A stretch of DNA of 64,000 bases from the NCBI RefSeq assembly GCF_037102585.1, contig NW_027043820.1:496001-560000 (forward strand), written 5' to 3'. The notes below the pieces were generated by a model. It saw nothing but the letters and a program-made list of their open reading frames with translations. It was not told where the DNA came from and did no database searches. The stretch is from Saccharomycopsis crataegensis (lineage: Eukaryota > Ascomycota > Saccharomycetes > Ascoideales > Saccharomycopsidaceae). Of this stretch, positions 39,099-48,390 are shown piece by piece. The position numbers and the translations under genes were made by a program. The first letter of the stretch is position 1. Each line of letters opens with the position of its first letter.

Positions 39099-41842
39099 TT
39101 AAATATTTCTCGAGCGATACTTCATCTTTTCAATCCTTGCTTTCAAATTTATCGTGACTTCGTTTGCCCGTTTCCACTCCTCATCATTATCCGTATTTAA
39201 TCCCGTTGGTCTTGGATCATTTCTAAATGACAGAGACTTATTTCGAGAAATACCAGTGTTTTCCTTCTCTTCAATTGTGAGTTTCCCTACCCCAGTATTT
39301 ATATCGTTGGCCAATGATTTAGTATTTGACGGTAAACCAGACTCTTGATTTGGTGAATGATTTGATGGAGGAGTTGGTGAATGACTTGGCCTTGAATGTT
39401 GCTTTGAAAATGCTATTGGTTGACCAAAACCCCCGCCACTCTTGGTCATAATCCCCAAGGTACTATTTCTTTTACTCTTATCTAGATTAGAAAATTTGGG
39501 TGTCGAAGAAAAGTTCATTGCTAATTGAGATGTCGAAGGCATGCTCATTCTTGATATGCTGTTTTTTGATTTCTGCAATTGCGAATATTTTTCTTGCAAG
39601 TCAAACAATGTTTGTTGCGACTTTTCATAATCAACTATCAATCTAGATATTTGGGTATCCTTGGATTTTAATTTCAAATTTATCCCCGTGGTTTCGTCCA
39701 CAAGTTGTTGATACCTCAATTTGAAGGATTCCATTTCAGTTTGCAAGAGCTTTTTCTCTTGACTAGAAATTTCTAGAGAATTCTGTAATTCCTGTTTTTG
39801 CTTTACCCACGATTGTTTTTCAGTGCGTAGTTGCTCCAATTCTTTCAATTCCTCAACACTTATCGCGCTAAAGTTACTGTTGAATGCCACATTTTCCAAT
39901 TTGCTTGTCAATGACGATCCATTATGTGATTTATTGATCACCATGGAAGTCAACCCCCTGCTTGATTTTAAACTAACGTCATTTCTTTTCAAAGGAGAGC
40001 TAGCTTCTCTTTTACTCGGTATGCTCGCCATATTTTTCTTTTTCAACCCACTCTCGATACCAACTGTTGGCGGGGGAGATATCTTATCAATAGATAGCCG
40101 AGGGTTTCCACTCAAGGGATTCCTGGATGGTGGTTTTTTACCAACAGGTTTTCCGGTTGGTGCTCTCTTAGCAGCATTATTACTGACCGCGGAAGTTGGC
40201 TTCACGCTAACTTCAGCTTTTTCAAAGAATTCTTTGATTTTTTTCCGTTTTATATCGTCAAATTTGTCCATATATTGATTTAAAGGTCTTTCACCAACTA
40301 CTTTCATCAAGGTACCAATAGTTTCTTGAGCAGCATTACGAACTGGGGCCTGACTATCTGCTGAGGTCTTAATGGATTGATTCATTATCATCTCTATTTC
40401 ACCTTGGGTAGGAATGACTGGAGTTTTCAGCAAACATTTAGTGAGAAACTTATGGACTTCCTCTTTTACTTTGGGGATTTTGCTCTTTTGTAATACACCA
40501 ATGGTATCCTCTAATGTTATCGATAAAGATGAATATTTAAACATTGTATCCAATAAATTCAATAGAGGATCAAGAACTTGAGGTTTCTTTTCTTTGGTTC
40601 TCTCTAAAACTGGAACGAAAATTAACGGTAAGTATTTGTTAAAATCCAGTCTCAAACCTTTAGCCAAACTATCAGTAATTTCTGCTGCCAATTGCACCAC
40701 CTGCAAGTTAACATCCTTCATACACTTGGCCATGGTTTTAATGAATTCAGAATAATCATCTAATTTATACTTCAACTCCTTGAATAATGGCTGGATCTCT
40801 TCTAATATTTCCTTTCTTTCTTTCCATTTGCTGGATTTAATTTGGATTGGTAAAGAGGCCGGGATCTTCGATAATACATCAGTTGGCGCCACCAAATCAA
40901 ATGGATCAGCCTCGGAAGACCCACTTTCTGTCATATTTACATCGTCATCATCTTGATTCTCACCATTTCCTTTATTATTGTTTTGATTCTGATATCTTGA
41001 TAATTGTTCTTGCTGAGATCTTAACAATCTGGTCTGTTGAGGTCTAACATCACCCAATTTTTCAAATTCCGCGGACAATTCTTTTTGTTGCACGACTTTC
41101 AAATCATTGAGAAGCAAAGCCTCTATTGATTTCCCCATCCATTTATACAATTCGATGGCAATATTAGTGGCCTCAATTCTAACTTTCTTATCGGCATGAG
41201 AAAATAATTTTGGTAAATGAGGCAAAATAAATTTAGGATCGATTGTGTTTGTACCGAAACTCTTTAGAAGCTCATATAATGCATTCGCAGTACCTGCTAC
41301 GAGCTTTGGTAGTCTATGTTTTAAATAAGGCGTGATTTCTTCGATGACGGGCGTCGGCTCATCCAATTCAATCAATAAATGCAATGCTTCAATTGTCTTC
41401 AGCTTCGACCCGGCTCTAGAAGATGCCAACCCTTTCTCAACCAATGGAGCAACCACTTGCGAACGGATTTTCAAGCAAGCATTTGGTCCACAATATTGAA
41501 GGAAGTTGTTAATCACCGCGATACCTGATTCTTGCGCGACGACATTGGAATCACCAGCAATTTTCTTAAAGAGCGAAGGGTTAGATAAGTAGGCAGCAAA
41601 GCAAGTGTCATTTTCTCCTGCTGATTTGGCAAAATTATCCAGAAGCTCGTCGTACGCCCCTAGACGGACTTTCCAGATCTGCTGATGTTAGTGATTTGAG
41701 CACAAATATGATCAACAAAGAAGTACATATCTATATATGAATATATTCAAACGAAGCCAAAATAAATGATAGAAAAATGACCTACCTTATGGACCAATCT
41801 ATCTTCGAGAGGCAATTTTGAATAATCTTCCTCTGTCGACAT
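39099..41842 (-). CDS. STU2: Microtubule polymerase Stu2 (XMAP215 family), two exons
   Basis: Exon 1 is 41786-41842 (MSTEEDYSKLPLEDRLVHK) and exon 2 runs from about 41678 to 39099, for about 878 residues. The intron (about 107 bp) has GTAGGT at the 5' end, branch site CACTAAC and CAG. I add exon 1 because the long frame alone lacks the TOG1 start (IWKVRLGAYDELL continues it). The N-terminal half holds two TOG/HEAT arrays (TOG2 around 240-460), then a Ser/Lys/Pro-rich basic linker (about 480-600), a coiled coil (about 610-705) and a short basic C-terminus (KARIEKMKYR). Stu2 binds tubulin at plus ends, kinetochores and spindle poles. Length is near that of S. cerevisiae (888 aa). Confidence 0.88.
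41679..41785 (-). other. Intron of STU2
   Basis: Donor GTAGGT after codon 19, branch-site sequence TCACTAAC (41687-41694), and two possible acceptors CAGCAG (AG at 41679-41680 or 41682-41683), which differ by one Gln codon. The branch-to-acceptor distance is very short (about 5-8 nt). The phase is 0. Confidence 0.75.
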
Positions 41843-42050
41843 TGTTCTTTTTATTATATTTGCTATTAATCAAATCGTATCCAATTGTACCGTACATAAC
41901 AAATCTTCTCATTTTTTTTTGGAGGTAAAGAAAAAAAAAAATGTAAACAAAGTCACATGAGCACCGTTGACACGGTTCATATACACACGTAAGAGGAAAA
42001 CCTCTTCGATATAACCTTTATATTCTGCTGTTTTTCTTGTTTTTTTTTAT

Positions 42051-43496
42051 CTAATGATGATTTAGCAAGACATCTATAATTTTTTTGGCTTCCATATTTG
42101 CCAAAAGTATGCGGTTCAAAGCATTGGTGAAGCCCTCTAAGCTGATTGTCGCGTTATCGCTGGCCAACCTTACTGCTTCATTTCGTAGTTCAAGAAGATA
42201 AATAATCTTTTCTGTCAGTAGCACAGCCCTGACATTTTTTCCATCAAGCCTAAGAATTTCACTAATCTGCCTCATGTACCCTGAAAATTTATAGAGACTC
42301 TTGATAATAGTAATACGGGTTAGTAGATCAAGTCTTAATGTTTGATATCCGGGATCCGGGAGAGAAAGCGATAAATATAGGTTCAATAATGCAATTCCAA
42401 GCACATTATTGAATTGGTCGATACCGACAAAATATTCATTGTCAATATTAGAATCTTCCGGTACATGATTGATGAAAAATAAAGATTTTGTTGATGATGA
42501 TTTGAAAATTGAAGAATTGGATAGAGGATGAACTTTAAGATTCGAATCCCCCGGGATTGGAAATAAGAAATTAAAGTTGGAAAAATCATTCAACGTTATT
42601 GGATCTTCCTGGTAAAAATCATCCCTGATGTCAACATAGGTGACATCATCATTTAACGAAATTACATGGGATTCTTGATCATAATCCCATACATCTGATC
42701 TATCGATTGCATAGGTATGTGTTCGCTGTACCTCTAAGCTGAAATCGAAATGAAGGATTTTGTCATAGATACAATTGATAGTATTCATATAACTTTCAAG
42801 GACCTCATGTGCTTTTGTTTCAACACCAACCACCTTTTTTTCTGACAATATTATGAAATTAACATTCACTTTGCTGTCAACGCTAGATTTCCCCATGGCG
42901 AAATAAGTCTCCAAGTCCTTTGTTCCTGCAAGATTTCCTTTTTGAAAAAACGATAGTTCATCACTGAAGAAGCTATTAATAATGAGTTGGGTGATGAAAT
43001 AAGGAAGATCATTACTATTGATAGTTTCCATGGTATGATACAACACCGCGAAATTTTGGAACGGATCAGTATATATTGCGTCTGATTCCCCAAGAAATAG
43101 TCTAATTTCGTATAATTGGTTTTCTCTGATCGATTTAGCATACTGATAGTCTCCAATTTCTTCAATATACGGATTGTTAATTAGCAGAAACCTATAGCCT
43201 TGGAAATTTAGATCTAGCTGACCAAGCTTGTAGTCAAGCTGGACCTGAGTGGCTTCTGCCAAGTCGAGGAACTTGAATTTATCATAAGAAGTAATAAAAA
43301 TGGGGATTTCAAAGTGTATATCCCGGATAGGGTCCTCGGAGAGGAAATTGGATATCTTGAGGATATAATCAGTTTCCGAGAGTGGTGTTTGAAACTTGAG
43401 GATCATCCATGATGCAATGATAGCACAACATGAAACAGCAGATAGCAAGAAGGAAATATTGCCCCCTATCCAAGAGCACTTTAGATTCGAGAGCAT
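42051..43496 (-). CDS. GPI17: Probable GPI transamidase subunit Gpi17 (PIG-S), divergent
   Basis: 481 codons from ATG 43496. An N-terminal membrane segment (about residues 13-33, ISFLLSAVSCCAIIASWMILKF) is followed by a long lumenal region. FNFLFPIPGDSNLKVHPL and the helical stretch LTRITIIKSLYKFSGYMRQISEILRL resemble conserved PIG-S regions. PIG-S is a subunit of the ER complex that attaches GPI anchors to proteins. The protein is shorter than S. cerevisiae Gpi17 (534 aa) and I see no C-terminal membrane segment, which PIG-S proteins usually have. The assignment is by weak pattern; an unrelated single-pass ER protein remains possible. Confidence 0.6.
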   Translation of the reverse strand: MLSNLKCSWIGGNISFLLSAVSCCAIIASWMILKFQTPLSETDYILKISNFLSEDPIRDIHFEIPIFITSYDKFKFLDLAEATQVQLDYKLGQLDLNFQGYRFLLINNPYIEEIGDYQYAKSIRENQLYEIRLFLGESDAIYTDPFQNFAVLYHTMETINSNDLPYFITQLIINSFFSDELSFFQKGNLAGTKDLETYFAMGKSSVDSKVNVNFIILSEKKVVGVETKAHEVLESYMNTINCIYDKILHFDFSLEVQRTHTYAIDRSDVWDYDQESHVISLNDDVTYVDIRDDFYQEDPITLNDFSNFNFLFPIPGDSNLKVHPLSNSSIFKSSSTKSLFFINHVPEDSNIDNEYFVGIDQFNNVLGIALLNLYLSLSLPDPGYQTLRLDLLTRITIIKSLYKFSGYMRQISEILRLDGKNVRAVLLTEKIIYLLELRNEAVRLASDNATISLEGFTNALNRILLANMEAKKIIDVLLNHH

Positions 43497-44569
43497 TTAT
43501 AACATGGAAAAAAACTAGCACTAGATATTCACAGTATTGAAATAGTTAATATCATCTGATTTTAAGATAAAATGCCAAAATTGCTGTTTCATCCGATGTA
43601 AAATTTTCTGATGTGTTCGGAACGATACCAAAACAGCGGGTCTTTTGAAAGAGATACAATATCAAGATTTGATATTAGCAAATATTTGGAGATGAAAAAA
43701 ACGGTAGAGAGGAAGCTCATGTGTGGTTTCATAACCGACAGTTAAATATTGTAACGATTCAATGCAAATCCAAAAGAAATGATCATCGAATTTTACTCTC
43801 GATCTGGGAATTTATCTGGTTTCAGTAAACCAAACAAAGAAGTTGCGGAAGATCAAGTAAGTTTGGGAACAATAGCAAGAAATCCTTCACATCATAGCAG
43901 AAGAATTTGAAAGATATCATATGTGAATTCAGACAAGGCTATTAATATACTTTGGGCCGTATTTGGATATTGTTCTATGAGAAGTCTTCAGATTCTATCA
44001 GTACTCACCTAACTGCGAGGGTATTATAGCTAAAAAGCCACCACAGTGAAATTACCCATAGTTGAAAAAACTATGTGAAGGCAAATTAAGAAAAAAAAAG
44101 GTTTGTCTATATTTTGTTTCCAATCCTTAGAAAAGCTTTGAGAAATACATCATTTTCCCAAAATTGAGCCCTTCGAGACAATCCTCTAATCTAATTGAAC
44201 AAAATAGAAAATCTATACACTGAAATATCTCATTTAGTGGGTCAAAAAGTTTCCGAAACAACAAAGAATGCAAGAGTGGAGGATTATACCTAGGATGACA
44301 CTATATTAACACACAGACCCCGAAATCCAGAAGAAATTTTCCAAAAAATTGGCCTATCAACTCACGAGTTCCTGTACGGGAATATAAGCTGATTTCTCAT
44401 ATATTATATATTTATCTTCTTCTTCTTTCTAATAATTGAGCCATAAATCATTCAATACCTCGGCGTGTTGTCGTAGATAATTTGAATCACCCACAACTGG
44501 GGCTTTACTTTTCACTAACACGGTGTCATACATAAATCTTAGTGATATCCCATCCTCTGGGACACTTTA
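43497..44569. other. Intergenic stretch, no gene seen
   Basis: About 1.07 kb between the GPI17-like start and the decayed paralogue. A/T-rich, no frame over 60 codons. The first few hundred bases should contain the promoter of the GPI17-like gene. An inverted TTCC(N6)GGAA-like palindrome is near 44368. Confidence 0.6.
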
Positions 44570-45063
44570 TAACTGGGCCTGGCCCTGTTGTAAGTTCCCT
44601 TGATGCTGGAACTATCAAGCGGGTCTCACATTATATGCGTACTGCTCCTGGTTGGGATGGATGATCATGCCAGCACTAGTTTTTTCAGAATTACTCATCG
44701 TTTACCACGTTATATTGGTACCAAGCATCCTGAAGCTAATATACCAACCATTGAAGTGTCCACTTATGGAAGTCTTCCTATTAGCGAGTTCATTAGTACA
44801 TCTTTGATGTTGATGTATATTATCAAATACTATTTTTTTTTTTTTTGAGTATCACAAACTCTTCAGATTTTACCAGTGGTATATTTTCTAGTTCTTCAGC
44901 CAACAGCTCCTCTAGCATCTGTGTTCCACTTTCTGACTACTTGTTTCTCATTAGTCGTGGTACTTATGAAAACAGTGACGGCGGCACTAATGATTCATCT
45001 GGAGTGTTTTTCAGCTCAGCCACTGCCATTTTCATAGTGATTATTGGCGCCACTGATGCCTGA
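44570..45063 (+). pseudogene. Decayed paralogue of the Ser-rich gene at 46340
   Basis: The last 60 codons (about 44870-45063) follow the C-terminus of the 46340-47011 product: SSSSICVP against SSSACVP, then RGTYENSDGGTNDSSG against GGTYTDSENDTYNSLG, ending close to the same distance from the stop. Upstream (44570-44840) only broken frames and a T13 run are found. No signal peptide or start can be assigned. It looks like an old tandem duplicate, or a remnant left by a rearrangement. Confidence 0.55.
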
Positions 45064-46339
45064 ATAAAATGAATCCTCCTATGGTATGCTTAATAATCTG
45101 TACAATTACCACCTTTTACTGGAGCTCACACTTTTTTATTTTTATTAACTTTTTTATTATAATCAACTTTTTTAATTTTATAGATTCCTTAAATAGACAA
45201 CAACTCCAATTATATTTTTTTCTCTTCTTTTCTTAGTAGGAATTAGTCATGTCACACTTGAATCATGTACGTACATTGCAAGGATGAGAACTACTTATAT
45301 CGGCTTTGCTAATGTTAAGTACTCGGAAAAAAATAAATTACAATGTCAAGAAAGAATAATTGCTAGCATTATTGATGTGCCAAGATCAACGGACTATCTG
45401 TGCTCCATCTTTTGTCAAATTTCATTAGGATCAACATTCACGCATACTAAAACACACACACATATATATGGCAATAACAAGGTCTGTAACAATAAGAATA
45501 CATATAAAAATGTAATTTCCTGAGGGGTGATTCCTTGATAGGTAAACAAGCTGCCGTAAATAGTGAAAGCATTAAAAGGAAAAATTAACGAAGAGGTGTC
45601 CCAACAATATACACATGTTTCAATTCCTGGGAGATATTTGATAAAATACAAGCACAGAGTCGTACTTGATAATTCGTCATCATGATGGAAAAAATGGAAC
45701 TCTACATTCGCAAATATCCAATTTCAGGAACGGTTATTCGTAATATCACCGCAAGTAGACCAATAGCGTCTTTATTAAATTTAATATCTTCATTTTGAAA
45801 GGAGATTGGGACATTTACTATTTTCCAGTATAATAATATCCTCCATTATGGATAGTCCTATTTTGGCTTTGCATAAAATTAAACAACAATAAAACTCCGC
45901 AAAATCCAAAAAATTTCCAAGAATCGGTCTCTAGACCCTAGATACAGTGTATTGGAACAACTGCAGAGATATGCCCTCATGTTAATAATATAGTATAATA
46001 TCTTCATTTAATTTATTGTTATAATCGTTGGTTTATTAGTGGTCATCAAGAACACTAGTGTCGGAGATATCTAGCAATCTTCCGTGGGTAACGCTTTATG
46101 AAACTTTGGGTCTTTCACCCAAAAAAAAAAAGATTCTTTCCACTTTACCAGAAGAGGATTCGTTGGAAAAGGGGAGCAGAAAGTTTCGATTCGGAAGCAA
46201 GGACTTTGCTCATTATGATCATAAATGACATACAAATAATTCCAATATGGCACCAATTATTTGAATTTCAGAGTATTTTATATTATAACCATAATCAACA
46301 ACAACTAACATATTTTTATACTCAGAACAGACATCAAAA
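45064..46339. other. Intergenic stretch, no gene seen
   Basis: About 1.28 kb, A/T-rich, with only short frames that show no coding character. Contains a CA-rich microsatellite near 45450-45470. It is probably the long promoter of the gene at 46340, as is common for regulated surface-protein genes in yeasts (inference). Confidence 0.55.
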
Positions 46340-47011
46340 ATGCTTTTATCCAAGATCTTGCAAATCAAAATCCTTACTATGCTTGCTCAATCTTATCCTC
46401 TTGGGTCATTAGAAGGTCAAGTAGCCTTAAAGAATAAAGGGAAAACAAGCCCAGAATCTCCCGTCTCCAAAAACAAAGCAAGCAAGAATAAATCGCCTGC
46501 TGTTATTGATGCTGAGAAACAAAATGGCGCAACAACAGCTTCTTCAAATACCTCTGGGAAACAAAATGATGAAACAACCAATAAAGGCGCCCTATTAAAG
46601 TCTAATGACAAAACAACTAACAGTGGAACCTCTGCAGACTCTCCAACTAAAGCTAACCTGGATGGGCAATCTCCATCATCAACTTCTAAATCGATTAAAT
46701 CTAAAGCATTGAGCGGTGCTGAAAATGCTGGTGAGCTTGCTGTTGCTGGTGGTGCTATTGCTGCGTTGGCAGACCAATTTGTATCCGCTGATTCTGATTT
46801 CGCCGATATCGCCACCTCTGCTTCTGCTGCGGTCTCATCGAGTGCTTGCGTTCCATCAGCCGAGAACTTGTGTCCAGTTGATGGTGGTACCTATACTGAT
46901 AGCGAGAATGATACCTATAATTCTCTTGGTCTGTTGATCAGTTATGCCAGTGATACTGTCAGTGATACTGCCACTGACTCTGCCATTGCTACTGCCACTA
47001 CTGCTATCTGA
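46340..47011 (+). CDS. Unrecognised Ser/Thr/Ala/Lys-rich low-complexity protein, possibly secreted
   Basis: 223 codons from ATG 46340; a second Met at codon 14 (MLAQSYPLGS) is also possible. The first 20 residues (MLLSKILQIKILTMLAQSYP) are hydrophobic enough for a signal peptide. Residues 30-125 are rich in Lys, Ser, Thr and Asn. Residues 127-150 form a small hydrophobic Ala/Gly segment (AGELAVAGGAIAALADQF). The C-terminal 75 residues hold two Cys (CVPSAENLC) and an Asp/Thr/Ser-rich tail. There is no clear GPI signal. I recognise no family. A decayed relative lies 1.5 kb upstream. It could be a lineage-specific cell-wall or secreted protein. Confidence 0.6.
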   Translation: MLLSKILQIKILTMLAQSYPLGSLEGQVALKNKGKTSPESPVSKNKASKNKSPAVIDAEKQNGATTASSNTSGKQNDETTNKGALLKSNDKTTNSGTSADSPTKANLDGQSPSSTSKSIKSKALSGAENAGELAVAGGAIAALADQFVSADSDFADIATSASAAVSSSACVPSAENLCPVDGGTYTDSENDTYNSLGLLISYASDTVSDTATDSAIATATTAI

Positions 47012-47367
47012 ATGTAATCATCGTTTATGAAATAGAATCATGATTTTTGTTTAAAATACCTTTTTTTCCATCTTTTTTTTTGTTTGCTTTTTGCTTTTTA
47101 AGTGATCAAGATGCTTGGGCGCTTATTATTATTGCTTGGTGTTGAATATGTGTTGAAGCTTAACCAACAAATCTATTTCATCTAAAACACCAACAAAGAA
47201 GTGAATAACCAATAAATGTATATATATATATATATATTCAAAAGATCCTCATTGGGAAGCAACTATACACGTGACCAACCATCGTCAAACGAAACCAAAA
47301 AAAAAAAAAAAATTCCTCTGTTAACGATGCTGATGAAGACGATGGTGAGGAAGGCGGTTAAATAACG
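47012..47367. promoter_or_regulatory. TRM9 promoter region with CACGTG box and TA repeat
   Basis: 356 bp. A (TA)n microsatellite at about 47219-47237 and a CACGTGAC box (47268-47275), the Cbf1-type E-box, about 100 bp before the TRM9 start. A poly(A) run is near 47298. Confidence 0.5.
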
Positions 47368-48120
47368 ATGAACTCCCATAGCGAAGAAGAACAGAGGATG
47401 ATCCTGGTAGAGGACCCGGCTCTCCGAGAACAGATCTACGTCCACACGGTTTATAATGAGATTGCTCCACACTTCTCGCATACCAGATACAAGCAGTGGC
47501 CAATAGTCGAGGAATTCCTTAAGAGCAGAACCCTTGGGTCAATAGGTTTAGACGTGGGCTGTGGTAATGGCAAGTATTTGGGGGCTAACAAAAACGTGTA
47601 TATCATTGGTAGTGATCGATCTGATCAACTTGTGAATCTCGCTTATACAAATAACTCGAAAATACAGAGTTTCTCGGACACTCTTGTGGCCGATGGGTTG
47701 AAACTTCCGCATTTTGGAAATCTGTTTGATTTTGTGATTTCCATTGCGGTAATTCACCATTTCTCGACTCCTGAGAGACGGATCGAGGCAATCAAACACA
47801 TTATCAGTAAATTGAATGTTGGAGGAGAGGCGCTTATTTACGTATGGGCCCTTGAACAGCAGAATTCTCGCAGAGGGTGGAAAGAAGGTATGCCCCAGGA
47901 CATTTTAGTGCCATGGGTGCTCCAGAAAAATAAAAAAAAGAAGAATAGGAATGATGAAGATCAAGAAGGAACGCAGGAAGAGGAACCAGAAACCAAGATG
48001 AGATATTACCATTTGTATAAAAAGGGAGAGCTCGAGGAGAATGCCGAGGCTGCTGGTGCTGAAGTGGTTCGCAATGGATATGAGCGAGACAACTGGTGGG
48101 CTGTCATCAAGAGAAAGTAA
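47368..48120 (+). CDS. TRM9: tRNA wobble-uridine methyltransferase Trm9
   Basis: 250 codons from ATG 47368. A class I S-adenosylmethionine methyltransferase: motif I LDVGCGNGKYLG (about 65-76), acidic loop GSDRSD, motif IV DFVISIAVIHHFSTPERR (about 121-138) and GGEALIYVWALEQQ (about 152-165). These are shared with yeast Trm9 and the ALKBH8 methyltransferase domain, which with Trm112 methylate cm5U to mcm5U at the wobble base of tRNAs such as Arg and Glu. A Lys/Glu-rich insert (about 190-215) precedes the C-terminal NWWAVIKRK. The length is slightly below the S. cerevisiae protein (279 aa). Codon 119 is CTG, where relatives have Ser or Thr. Confidence 0.93.
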   Translation: MNSHSEEEQRMILVEDPALREQIYVHTVYNEIAPHFSHTRYKQWPIVEEFLKSRTLGSIGLDVGCGNGKYLGANKNVYIIGSDRSDQLVNLAYTNNSKIQSFSDTLVADGLKLPHFGNLFDFVISIAVIHHFSTPERRIEAIKHIISKLNVGGEALIYVWALEQQNSRRGWKEGMPQDILVPWVLQKNKKKKNRNDEDQEGTQEEEPETKMRYYHLYKKGELEENAEAAGAEVVRNGYERDNWWAVIKRK

Positions 48121-48182
48121 ATATATTATAATTATTATCAAATACAGAGTTGTTGTTGATTATGAGAAATCACCACTTCACA

Positions 48183-48188
48183 CACGTG
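48183..48188. promoter_or_regulatory. CACGTG box upstream of SMF3
   Basis: CACACGTGACC 200 bp before the SMF3 start, the same extended core (CACGTGAC) as upstream of TRM9. A Cbf1-type site is possible. Confidence 0.35.
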
Positions 48189-48390
48189 ACCAGAACTTTT
48201 TTTTATTTTTATTTTGAACACTGGCATTAGTATTACAGTGAACTATGGTAGTTGCAATTGTAAGAATCAGCCATTCTCCCTAAGATTAATAATACTAATA
48301 ATTACTGGAAATACTAGATAAATCACCTGGATAAACAAAAATTACCAATTTCATTGCATTTACTCTGGTTTCTTCTTCCTAATACAAACA

